NCBI RefSeq assembly: GCF_002303925.1
Contig: NZ_MRCS01000035.1
Coordinates: forward strand, 1 to 64,000
Origin: Pseudomonas sp. ACN8
GTDB taxonomy: Bacteria; Pseudomonadota; Gammaproteobacteria; Pseudomonadales; Pseudomonadaceae
Length of the DNA stretch: 64,000 nt
Reading direction: 5' to 3'
Shown here one piece after another: positions 9,557 through 16,921 of this stretch. The number at the start of each line of letters is the position of its first letter. Position 1 is the stretch's first letter. Both the position numbers and the translations under genes were made by a program. Under the pieces are notes generated by a model that made no database searches, was not told the origin of the DNA, and saw only the letters and a list, made by a program, of their open reading frames with translations.

Positions 9557-9622
9557 CATCGCCAGCAGGCTGGCTCCCACATTGGATGCATTCCCCTGTG
9601 GGAGCCAGCCTGCTGGCGATGG
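9557..9622. repeat. REPIN (GCCAGCAGGCTGGCTCCCAC type)
   Basis: Inverted arms around ATTGGATGCATTCCC lie just downstream of betT. The arms and the spacer are almost identical to the copy at 18614-18680. Confidence 0.9.
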
Positions 9623-9665
9623 GGCCTTCAACTTCAACACAGCAGCGCCCGCTGTCCCGATAAAC

Positions 9666-9696
9666 AAAAACGCCGCGATTCTATCGCGGCGTTTTT
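9666..9696. terminator. bidirectional Rho-independent terminator
   Basis: The stem ACGCCGCGAT/ATCGCGGCGT has a three-base loop and is flanked by A5 on the left and T5 on the right. It lies between the convergent ends of betT and cbcV and can serve both strands. Confidence 0.92.
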
Positions 9697-9708
9697 GCAT
9701 CTGTTGCC

Positions 9709-10887
9709 TTACCCCAGGTTCTTGCCGAGCAGTGCGTGATACAGCTCGCTGTCGCCAAGGATCCCCACCACCTTGTTGTTGTCGTGCAGCACCAGCTTGT
9801 TGCCGGTCTGATAACGAATCTGCAACGCGTCGCGCATGCCGATGCTGGAGTCCACCAGAGTCGGCTTGCGTTCCAGGCCTTCGACGGCTTGCCCAGGCAT
9901 CCAGTTCTGCAGGTCCATGTTCGAGCCGTTCTTGCGCGCGCCTTTGATGGTGTTGCCTTCAGCCAGGTCCAGCCACGAATCGCCGCCCGGATCGAGACAT
10001 ACCGAACCGTTGATGCGTTTGCAGTTGTCCAGGCTGCGCATCAGGCTGCGGCCGCACAGCACGTTCAACGGGTTGGTGTGGGCTACGAAGGTCCGCACGT
10101 AATCGTCCGCAGGGTTGAGGACGATTTCTTCCGGTTTGCTGTACTGGATGATCCGGCCGTCCTTCATGATCGCGATACGGCTGCCGAGTTTCAGCGCTTC
10201 ATCAAGGTCGTGGCTCACGAAGACGATGGTCTTGTGCAACTTGCGTTGCAGTTCCAGCAGCTCGTCTTGCAGGCCCTGGCGGATCAGCGGGTCGAGGGCC
10301 GAGAACGGTTCGTCCATCAGCAGAATGTCGGCGTCCATCGCCAGCGCACGGGCCAGGCCCACGCGTTGCTGCATGCCACCGGACAGCTCATCGGGTTTCT
10401 TGTTGCGCCACTGGGCCAGGCCCACCAGCTCAAGCTTTTCGTCCACCAGTTTGCGTCGTTCCTTTTCCGGACGACCCTGCATTTCCAGGCCAAAGCTGAT
10501 GTTCTCGCGCACCGTCAGCCAAGGCATCAGGGCGAACTTCTGGAACACCATCGCGATGCGCTTGGTGCGCATCATTTTCAGTTCCGCCGGGGTACAGGAG
10601 GCAATGTCGATCTGCTTGCCTTCGTGTTCGACGAACAACTTGCCACGGCTGACGGTGTTGAGGCCGTTGATGCAGCGCAACAGGCTGGACTTGCCGGAAC
10701 CGGACAGGCCCATCAGTACGCAGATCTCACCTTTTTCGATATCCAGGCTGGCCTTTTCGACCCCCACGATCTGCCCGGTCTTTTTCAGGATCTCGTTACG
10801 GGTCATGCCTTGATCCAGCAGCTTGAGCGCCTCGCGTGGATCCCTGGAGAAGATAACGTCAACGTTATCAAAGCGAATAATGCTCAT
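9709..10887 (-). CDS. cbcV: choline/glycine betaine ABC transporter ATPase
   Basis: This 392-residue ATPase energises quaternary-amine import. Walker A is GLSGSGKSS (residues 60-68), the signature LSGGMQQRV is near 166, and Walker B ILLMDEPFSALD is near 187. A C-terminal CBS-like region (residues about 280-390) is typical of OpuAA/ProV-type ATPases. It is last in cbcX-cbcW-cbcV. Its ATG overlaps the cbcW stop by four bases. The symbol follows the Pseudomonas CbcXWV system. Confidence 0.93.
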   Translation of the reverse strand: MSIIRFDNVDVIFSRDPREALKLLDQGMTRNEILKKTGQIVGVEKASLDIEKGEICVLMGLSGSGKSSLLRCINGLNTVSRGKLFVEHEGKQIDIASCTPAELKMMRTKRIAMVFQKFALMPWLTVRENISFGLEMQGRPEKERRKLVDEKLELVGLAQWRNKKPDELSGGMQQRVGLARALAMDADILLMDEPFSALDPLIRQGLQDELLELQRKLHKTIVFVSHDLDEALKLGSRIAIMKDGRIIQYSKPEEIVLNPADDYVRTFVAHTNPLNVLCGRSLMRSLDNCKRINGSVCLDPGGDSWLDLAEGNTIKGARKNGSNMDLQNWMPGQAVEGLERKPTLVDSSIGMRDALQIRYQTGNKLVLHDNNKVVGILGDSELYHALLGKNLG

Positions 10888-11729
10888 GCATCACCCCCTA
10901 CTTTGGCGTCGGGTTGTTTGCAGATACGGTCGAGCATGATCGCCAGCAGTACGATCGCCAGGCCTGCTTCGAAGCCCAAGGCGATATCAGCAGTGTTCAG
11001 TGCGTTGACCACCGGTTTGCCCAAGCCATCGGCACCCACCAGTGCCGCGATCACCACCATCGAAAGAGACAGCATGATGCACTGGGTGATGCCGGCCGCG
11101 ATGCTTGGCATGGCGTGGGGCAGTTCGATCCTTGAGAGCAATTGGCGACGCGAGCAGCCGAAGGCCTTGCCGGCGTCCATCAATTCTTCCGGAACATCGC
11201 GGATACCCAGGTAGGTCAGGCGGATCGGCGCAGCGATGGCGAACACTACCGTGGAGATCAGGCCCGGAACCACACCCAGCCCGAAGAGGGTGAGGGTAGG
11301 AATGAGGTACACGAAGGTCGGTACGGTCTGCATCAGATCGAGTACCGGACGCATTAAAGTATAGAACATCGGCTTATGCGCGGCGACGATGCCCAGCGGC
11401 ACGCCGATGACCACGCAGACCAGGGTGGCGAACAGCACCTGGGCGAGGGTTTCCATGGTTTCCTGCCAGTACCCCAGATTGAGGATCAGCAGAAAGGAGG
11501 CAACGACAAACGCGGTCAGGCCCCATTTGCGTTGAATGAAGTGTGCCAGTAGTGCGATCAGGCCGATCAATGCCAGCGGGTTGAACCAGGTCAGCGCAAA
11601 CGTCACGCCGTGGATCATCGTTTCCAGTGTCACGGCGATGGCGTCGAAGGTGTTGGCGCCGTGTTGCGTCAACCATTCAACGAAGCCTGCGATGTACTGG
11701 CCTAGGGGTATTTTCTGATCAATCAGCAT
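10884..11729 (-). CDS. cbcW: choline/glycine betaine ABC transporter permease
   Basis: This ProW/OpuAB-type inner-membrane permease has five or six hydrophobic segments and the EAA-type loop near GKAFGCSRRQLLSRIELPHAMPS. I use the start MLIDQKIPLGQY (281 aa), which matches the normal family length. A longer frame from 11789 adds about 20 residues without hydrophobic or family character. No good Shine-Dalgarno is visible before either start, so the start is uncertain. It lies between cbcX and cbcV. Confidence 0.92.
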   Translation of the reverse strand: MLIDQKIPLGQYIAGFVEWLTQHGANTFDAIAVTLETMIHGVTFALTWFNPLALIGLIALLAHFIQRKWGLTAFVVASFLLILNLGYWQETMETLAQVLFATLVCVVIGVPLGIVAAHKPMFYTLMRPVLDLMQTVPTFVYLIPTLTLFGLGVVPGLISTVVFAIAAPIRLTYLGIRDVPEELMDAGKAFGCSRRQLLSRIELPHAMPSIAAGITQCIMLSLSMVVIAALVGADGLGKPVVNALNTADIALGFEAGLAIVLLAIMLDRICKQPDAKVGGDA

Positions 11730-11795
11730 GGTAGTGAACGTCCGCATGCAAGGAAATAAACAGCCCGGGCAGGCGAACCTGCCCGGCATAAGCGA

Positions 11796-12740
11796 TTACT
11801 GCAGTTTGGCTTTCACGGCCTCCAGGCCAGGTTTACCGTCAATGGTGGTCACGCCAGCGAGCCAGGTATCGAGCACCTGTGGATTCTTTTTCAGCCAGGC
11901 CTTGGCGGCCGCGTCAGGCTTCATCTTGTCGTCCAGGATGTTGCCCATCAGTTCACTTTCCATGTCGACGGTGAACTCCAGGTTCTTCAGCAACTGGCCG
12001 ACGTTGCCGCACTCCTGCGCATAACCCTTGCGGGTGTTGGTCGCCACGGTGGCGGCACCGAAGTCCGGGCCGAAGAAGTCATCACCACCGGTCAGGTATT
12101 GAATCTTGAAGCGCTTGTTCATCGGGTGCGGCGCCCAGCCGAGGAACACCACGGCGGTGTCGCGTTTCTGCGCGCGGTCGACCTGCGACAGCATGCCGGC
12201 TTCGGAGGATTCGACGACTTTGAAACCGGCGGTCTTCAGGCCGAAGGCATCCTTGTCGATCATGCTCTGGATCAGACGATTGCCGTCGTTGCCAGGCTCG
12301 ATGCCGTAGATCTTGCCGTCGAGCTCTTTCTTGAATTTGGCGATATCGGCGAAGTCATGCAGGCCCTTGTCGTACAGCGCCTGAGGGACGGCGAGGGTGT
12401 ACTTGGCGCCCTTGAGGTTGGTGCGCACGGTTTCCACGGTGCCGGCATCGCGGTAGGCCTTGATGTCGTTTTCCATGGTCGGCATCCAGTTGCCCAGGAA
12501 CACGTCCATGTTCTTGCCGTCGGCCAGGGACTTGTAGGTCACGGGCACGGAAATCATGGTGGTCTTGGTCTTGTAGCCGAGGGCGTTGAGCACAACGCTG
12601 GTGGTCGCGGTAGTCGCGGTGATGTCGGTCCAGCCGACATCGGAGAAGTTTACGGTACTGCATTGCGCCGGTTCTGCGGCTTGCGCCAGAACCGGCAGAC
12701 TAAGCATGGCGGCCAACAACAACGACGGGGAACCTTTCAT
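11796..12740 (-). CDS. cbcX: choline/betaine ABC transporter periplasmic binding protein
   Basis: This 314-residue OpuAC-type solute-binding protein has a clear signal peptide (MKGSPSLLLAAMLSLPVLAQA) and then a ligand-binding domain rich in aromatic residues (VGWTDITAT, FLGNWMP, VFLGWAPHPMN), the usual tryptophan box for trimethylammonium groups. AAGGAG lies 7 nt before this ATG, so the longer upstream frame to 12866 is rejected. It is first in cbcXWV, with a candidate activator site 160 bp upstream. It resembles caiX at 20790-21734, and the two probably share the CbcWV core as in P. aeruginosa. Confidence 0.93.
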   Translation of the reverse strand: MKGSPSLLLAAMLSLPVLAQAAEPAQCSTVNFSDVGWTDITATTATTSVVLNALGYKTKTTMISVPVTYKSLADGKNMDVFLGNWMPTMENDIKAYRDAGTVETVRTNLKGAKYTLAVPQALYDKGLHDFADIAKFKKELDGKIYGIEPGNDGNRLIQSMIDKDAFGLKTAGFKVVESSEAGMLSQVDRAQKRDTAVVFLGWAPHPMNKRFKIQYLTGGDDFFGPDFGAATVATNTRKGYAQECGNVGQLLKNLEFTVDMESELMGNILDDKMKPDAAAKAWLKKNPQVLDTWLAGVTTIDGKPGLEAVKAKLQ

Positions 12741-13175
12741 GGATGGACTCCTTGGTGTTTTTTTTGGCAGTGTTCCGACTGGACCACCGCACTTATAGGT
12801 TGCGGTTGGATGGCGTTCTGGAGACAGCTCTACCACGTCGCCTTGCAATCGAGTCGATATGATCATGTACCAGTGAAAATCTGACGCCTACAGGGTGCGT
12901 CGTATCCAGTACAGGGATGGTCGCATCCAGTGTCGGTGACGTCGTTTACAGATTTTTTCAGCCCGATTTCCCCCTCTGAACCGCAAAAAAACGGTGAAAA
13001 CACAGCGTAAAAGACACGCGGCGCTGGTGGGCATGAGTGCGTCGGTTAGAGACGTCGAACAACTGGATAAAAGCTTGATGATGCGGTCATCTCGGCGGAT
13101 TGCAGCTTGAGCGTAGCAGCTCCGTCATCGTGCGCTTTTGCGTGCGCAGTGAGCCTATCCAGGAGTTCGGCAGTA
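12741..13175. other. cbcX-sdaB divergent intergenic region
   Basis: This 435-bp gene-free stretch separates two divergently transcribed genes of the betaine pathway. Apart from the direct repeat at 12899-12931, I see a T8 run near the cbcX start and AT-richer sequence at about 12950-13010, but no convincing further signal or RNA. Confidence 0.6.
12899..12931. promoter_or_regulatory. direct repeat, candidate GbdR (AraC-type) operator
   Basis: GTCGTATCCAGT (12899-12910) and GTCGCATCCAGT (12920-12931) agree in 11 of 12 bases and start 21 bp apart, two helical turns, as expected for the two half-sites of an AraC-family regulator. The site lies between cbcX and sdaB, both expected members of the GbdR regulon. 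The assignment to GbdR is inference. Confidence 0.6.
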
Positions 13176-14552
13176 ATGGCTATCAGTGTTTTCGACCTGT
13201 TCAAAATCGGCATCGGCCCTTCCAGTTCACACACCGTGGGGCCCATGCGGGCGGCGGCGTTGTTTGTGCAGGGCTTGCGTGAGCGGGGGCTGCTTGAGCA
13301 GGTGCGGCGTGTCGAAGTCCAGTTGTTCGGTTCATTGTCGGCCACCGGCATCGGCCACGGCAGCGACAATGCCGTGATCATGGGCCTGATGGGCGAGTGG
13401 CCGGATGCGATCGATCCGTCGCAAATCGGCATTCGCATCGCCACCCTGCGCGAGACCGATACGCTGCTGCTCGACAGTCGCTTGCCAGTGCCCTTCATCT
13501 GGGCCCGGGACATGCGCCTGATCGACGAGAACCTGCCATTCCACCCCAACGCCATGACTCTTATTGTCGAAGGCGATGGCGGCGAGTTGTATCGCGACAC
13601 CTACTATTCGGTCGGCGGCGGTTTTGTCGTCGATGAGGCTCAGGCCTCCAGCGGTGTCGTCGACCTCGACCGCACCGTGTTGCCATATGACTTTTCCAGC
13701 GCTGCCGAGCTGCTGGAGCTGTGTAAAAAACACAAGCTGCGTGTAGCTGAATTAATGATGGCCAACGAGAGGGTGTGGCGCAGCGAGGACGAAATCCGCA
13801 GCGGCCTGATGAAGCTCTGGCGCGCCATGCAGGATTGCGTCGAACAAGGCCTGAAGCACGAAGGCATCCTGCCCGGCGGGCTGAACGTGCGCCGTCGCGC
13901 GGCCAAGCTGCATCGCAGCCTGCAGGAACTGAACAAACCCAATGTGATCGGCTCGACCTTGAGCGCCATGGAATGGGTCAACCTGTTCGCCCTGGCGGTC
14001 AACGAAGAAAACGCCGCTGGCGGACGCATGGTCACGGCACCGACCAACGGTGCGGCGGGGATCATTCCGGCGGTGCTGCACTACTTCATGAAATTCAGCG
14101 AAGCCGTGACCGACGCCAATGTCGTCGACTACTTCCTCGGCGCGGCGGCGGTGGGAATCCTGTGCAAGAAGAACGCATCGATCTCCGGTGCCGAAGTCGG
14201 CTGCCAGGGCGAAGTCGGTTCGGCCTGTGCCATGGCGGCCGCCGGGTTGGCGGAAATCCTTGGCGCCACGCCAGAGCAATTGTGCAACGCGGCGGAGATC
14301 GGTCTGGAACACAACCTCGGCCTGACCTGCGACCCGGTGGGTGGGCTGGTCCAGGTGCCGTGCATCGAGCGCAACGCAATCGCCGCAGTGAAGGCGATCA
14401 ATGCCGCGCAAATGGCATTGCGCGGTGATGGCCAGCATTTCATTTCGCTGGATCGGGTGATCCGCACCATGCGCGATACTGGTGCCGATATGCATGACAA
14501 ATATAAGGAGACATCGCGGGGTGGGTTGGCGGTTAGCGCAGTGGAGTGCTGA
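13176..14552 (+). CDS. sdaB: L-serine dehydratase (4Fe-4S)
   Basis: This single-chain bacterial L-serine ammonia-lyase (458 aa) deaminates serine to pyruvate. The N-terminal segment MAISVFDLFKIGIGPSSSHT is the family hallmark. Cluster cysteines lie in the C-terminal half (CKKNASISGAEVGCQGEVGSAC and a later NLGLTCDPVGG). AGGAG precedes the ATG at 13176, so the longer frame from 13107 is not used. It completes the route in which glycine from sarcosine becomes serine through GlyA and then pyruvate. It is divergent from cbcX. Confidence 0.94.
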   Translation: MAISVFDLFKIGIGPSSSHTVGPMRAAALFVQGLRERGLLEQVRRVEVQLFGSLSATGIGHGSDNAVIMGLMGEWPDAIDPSQIGIRIATLRETDTLLLDSRLPVPFIWARDMRLIDENLPFHPNAMTLIVEGDGGELYRDTYYSVGGGFVVDEAQASSGVVDLDRTVLPYDFSSAAELLELCKKHKLRVAELMMANERVWRSEDEIRSGLMKLWRAMQDCVEQGLKHEGILPGGLNVRRRAAKLHRSLQELNKPNVIGSTLSAMEWVNLFALAVNEENAAGGRMVTAPTNGAAGIIPAVLHYFMKFSEAVTDANVVDYFLGAAAVGILCKKNASISGAEVGCQGEVGSACAMAAAGLAEILGATPEQLCNAAEIGLEHNLGLTCDPVGGLVQVPCIERNAIAAVKAINAAQMALRGDGQHFISLDRVIRTMRDTGADMHDKYKETSRGGLAVSAVEC

Positions 14553-14566
14553 GACCGCATCGCCCC

Positions 14567-14640
14567 TATCGCCAGCAGGCTGGCTCCCACAGTAGATTTG
14601 TATCGACCACAAAACCTGTGGGAGCCAGCCTGCTGGCGAT
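14567..14640. repeat. REPIN (GCCAGCAGGCTGGCTCCCAC type)
   Basis: Inverted arms CTATCGCCAGCAGGCTGGCT and complement flank about 30 bp directly after sdaB. With no other hairpin close to the stop codon, it may protect the 3' end of the transcript. Confidence 0.88.
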
Positions 14641-14962
14641 AGGGGCAGACCAGTCAAAACTGCGCGCTAAGTGAACACCCGGTTTAAAGCGCGCCACCTT
14701 TTGGCGCGTCGCTCACAGATAAATCGTCTTGCCACTGATCAAGGGCCAACCGGCCTTCGACCGCCTGTCACCCGTGCCTGCGGTGACACTCCCTTCCATC
14801 GCGGCGCAACGCCGTTCCCACAAGTGCTACCGAATTGCTCACAGCTTGTGGGGCGGGGCGCTTGCCAGCCCTGATGGCCATTTAAATCCCCCTGCCTTGC
14901 AAGACATGTGTAGACACATTCCGACGTCGTTTTTAGGAGTTATTGAACGCGCATTCAAATTT

Positions 14963-14978
14963 AGGCATGGCAATTGCT
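14963..14978 (+). promoter_or_regulatory. candidate sigma-54 promoter of gbdR
   Basis: AGGCAT-N5-TTGCT matches the -24/-12 consensus TGGCAC-N5-TTGCW with correct GG-GC spacing (four of six bases in the -24 element, all of the -12 element). It lies 97 bp before the gbdR ATG. Control of gbdR by sigma-54 with NtrC/CbrB has been reported in pseudomonads, which fits. Confidence 0.5.
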
Positions 14979-15074
14979 CTGTCATTACAAAGCCCGTCTC
15001 CCACGCGAGAACGATGGCAATAAAAAGAGCCTCCGCCTGAGGCCATCACCCGCTTTGTGTGAGGAGATACCGCG

Positions 15075-16178
15075 ATGACGACGTTCAACTCCGGGGCCCA
15101 ACCCCAGAACCGTGCGCCTCAATCCATCGGCTTTCTGCTGCTGGACAATTTCACGCTGATTTCTCTGGCCTCCGCAGTGGAACCCCTGCGCATGGCCAAC
15201 CAGTTGTCCGGTCGCGAGCTGTATCGCTGGACCACCCTCACCGTCGATGGCGGCCAGGTCTGGGCCAGTGACGGCCTGCAGATCACCCCCGACGCCTCCA
15301 TGCACAAAGCCCCGCCAATGGACACGGTCATCGTGTGCGGCGGTATCGGCATCCAGCGCACTGTTACCCGCGAACACGTGTCATGGCTGCAAAGCCAGGC
15401 TCGCCAGTCCCGCCGTCTCGGTGCGGTGTGCACCGGCAGCTGGGCCCTGGCCTGCGCCGGCCTGCTCGACGGTTTTGATTGCAGCGTGCACTGGGAATGC
15501 CTGGCGGCGATGCAGGAAGCTTTCCCGCGTGTAGCGATGAGTACTCGCCTGTTCACCCTCGACCGTAACCGTTTCACCAGCTCCGGCGGCACCGCGCCGC
15601 TGGACATGATGCTGCACTTGATCAGTCGCGATCACGGTCGTGAGCTGTCGGCGGCCATTTCGGAGATGTTCGTCTACGAGCGCATCCGCAACGAGCAGGA
15701 TCATCAGCGTGTGCCGCTCAAGCACATGCTCGGCACCAACCAGCCGAAGTTGCAGGAAATCGTTGCGCTGATGGAAGCCAACCTCGAAGAGCCGATCGAC
15801 CTGGACGAACTGGCGGTGTATGTCGCGGTGTCCCGTCGCCAGCTGGAGCGGCTGTTCCAGAAATACCTGCACTGCTCGCCGTCGCGTTACTACCTCAAGC
15901 TGCGCCTGATCCGTGCGCGCCAGCTGCTCAAGCAAACGCCGATGTCGATCATCGAAGTGGCATCGGTCTGTGGTTTCGTGTCCACGCCGCACTTCTCCAA
16001 GTGCTACCGCGAATACTTCGGCATTCCGCCGCGTGACGAGCGCGTAGGGTCCAACACCACCCAGCAAGTGGCGATGATGCCGCTGCCACAAGCACTGGTG
16101 CTGTCGCCGTTGTCCGGGCCGTTGTCGGCGCTGAGCCAGGCGCGCAATGAGTCGACGTTTGCCAGTGTAAGGCTCTAG
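15075..16178 (+). CDS. gbdR: AraC-family activator GbdR (betaine/dimethylglycine responsive)
   Basis: This 367-residue regulator has an N-terminal DJ-1/PfpI-like (GATase1) ligand domain at about residues 15-180 and a C-terminal double helix-turn-helix at about 235-335 (VSRRQLERLFQKYLHCSPSRYYLKLR). In Pseudomonas, GbdR senses glycine betaine and dimethylglycine and activates gbcA, gbcB, dgc, sox, cbc and phospholipase genes. Length and context match that protein. TGAGGAGATACCGCG precedes the ATG. A close relative, CdhR, lies at 21959-22903. Confidence 0.95.
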   Translation: MTTFNSGAQPQNRAPQSIGFLLLDNFTLISLASAVEPLRMANQLSGRELYRWTTLTVDGGQVWASDGLQITPDASMHKAPPMDTVIVCGGIGIQRTVTREHVSWLQSQARQSRRLGAVCTGSWALACAGLLDGFDCSVHWECLAAMQEAFPRVAMSTRLFTLDRNRFTSSGGTAPLDMMLHLISRDHGRELSAAISEMFVYERIRNEQDHQRVPLKHMLGTNQPKLQEIVALMEANLEEPIDLDELAVYVAVSRRQLERLFQKYLHCSPSRYYLKLRLIRARQLLKQTPMSIIEVASVCGFVSTPHFSKCYREYFGIPPRDERVGSNTTQQVAMMPLPQALVLSPLSGPLSALSQARNESTFASVRL

Positions 16179-16193
16179 ACCAGGTCGACTTCA

Positions 16194-16264
16194 TTCGCGA
16201 GCAAACTCGCTCCCACATCTGTGTTGTTCACAGAACCAATGTGGGAGCGAGTCTGCTCGCGAAG
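16194..16264. repeat. REPIN (TTCGCGAGCAAACTCGC type)
   Basis: Imperfect inverted arms, TTCGCGAGCAAACTCGCTCC and GGAGCGAGTCTGCTCGCGAA, lie just after gbdR. Both arms carry a substitution relative to the common GAGCAGGCTCGC core. Confidence 0.85.
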
Positions 16265-16269
16265 GCGTT

Positions 16270-16536
16270 TTATCGGGCGGTGTGGCTTTGCTGGTACTCC
16301 GACAACGCCGGCAGCAGTTGTTTGTCGATGGCCTGGCGCACTGCCGGCAGGATCGTCGCGCTGCTGGTGTACATTTCCTTGACCATCTTGCGAAGCTCAT
16401 ACGCCCGAGCATCGTCCAGGCCCCTTACCACGCATTCGCAAGCCTGCTCGGCGGTGGCTCCGTTGGGCACGTTGAAGCCCAACGACTTGAGCTGGCCCAA
16501 CAGGTCTTCCTGGTCTATCAAATCGGCGTGCATCAT
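16270..16536 (-). CDS. conserved-looking small protein of unknown function
   Basis: I do not recognise this 88-residue soluble, probably helical protein (start MMHADLIDQEDLLGQLKSLG). It is acidic near the N-terminus, has two cysteines (EQACECVVRGLDDARAYELRK), and has no signal peptide or membrane segment. AAGGA lies 7 nt before the ATG at 16536, so I prefer this over the longer frame to 16626. It is convergent with gbdR across a REPIN. The codon pattern is that of a real Pseudomonas gene. Confidence 0.65.
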   Translation of the reverse strand: MMHADLIDQEDLLGQLKSLGFNVPNGATAEQACECVVRGLDDARAYELRKMVKEMYTSSATILPAVRQAIDKQLLPALSEYQQSHTAR

Positions 16537-16747
16537 GACGCAATCCTTCTTCAGGGAACGGTGTCGTGGTTCGATTCTGGTAGGGGTGCCGGGTGTCGGC
16601 AAGGACGAATTGTCGCAATGGCTCAATTGGTTATGAACATGTCGTTTTCGGCTAACCTGGCGCGCGGGGGAGTGGGCACACTGGACTTAGCTCGCTTCAC
16701 GAAGGTTTGGTCACCCTCGCATGGCAGCTCCTCAACAGTACCCTCTG

Positions 16748-16783
16748 CCTCGATCCTGTCACGGCTTGATCGGGGTTTTTTTT
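16748..16783 (+). terminator. Rho-independent terminator with no upstream plus-strand gene
   Basis: CCTCGATC (16748-16755) pairs with GATCGGGG (16768-16775), including one G-U pair, followed directly by eight Ts. The nearest plus-strand gene upstream is gbdR, ending 570 bp earlier beyond a REPIN. The terminator therefore probably belongs to a separate short transcript. Confidence 0.7.
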
Positions 16784-16823
16784 GTCTGTGATTCAGGGAG
16801 ATATGCGGTGTCTGTCCGGGTGC

Positions 16824-16907
16824 CATCGCGAGCAGGCTCACTCCCACATTCAACCGCGTTCCCATGAGAGAACCCGGTCAACTGTGGGAGTGAGCCTGCT
16901 CGCGATG
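16824..16907. repeat. REPIN (CATCGCGAGCAGGCTCACTCC type)
   Basis: Inverted arms CATCGCGAGCAGGCTCACTC and complement surround about 30 bp at the 3' end of the carnitine operon. The arms carry the GTGAGCC variant of the core. Confidence 0.88.
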
Positions 16908-16921
16908 AACGATGACTCGGT

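Larger units (their letters stand above)
14553..15074. other. sdaB-gbdR intergenic region
   Basis: This 522-bp stretch has no convincing gene. It holds a REPIN (14567-14640), a hairpin CGCGCCA/TGGCGCG at 14690-14708 without a T tract, and a candidate sigma-54 promoter (14963-14978). Short frames at 14671-15040 lack a Shine-Dalgarno and family-like composition. Confidence 0.6.
16537..16921. other. gene-free interval with orphan terminator and REPIN
   Basis: The 385 bp between the small gene and the gamma-butyrobetaine hydroxylase gene hold a strong plus-strand terminator (16748-16783) and a REPIN (16824-16907). A promoter-like TTGTCG/TATGAA pair sits near 16609-16637. No convincing protein gene is present. 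Confidence 0.55.

Noticed and set aside
14671..15040. Short plus-strand frames between sdaB and gbdR
   Set aside because: No Shine-Dalgarno, and they run through the gbdR promoter region.
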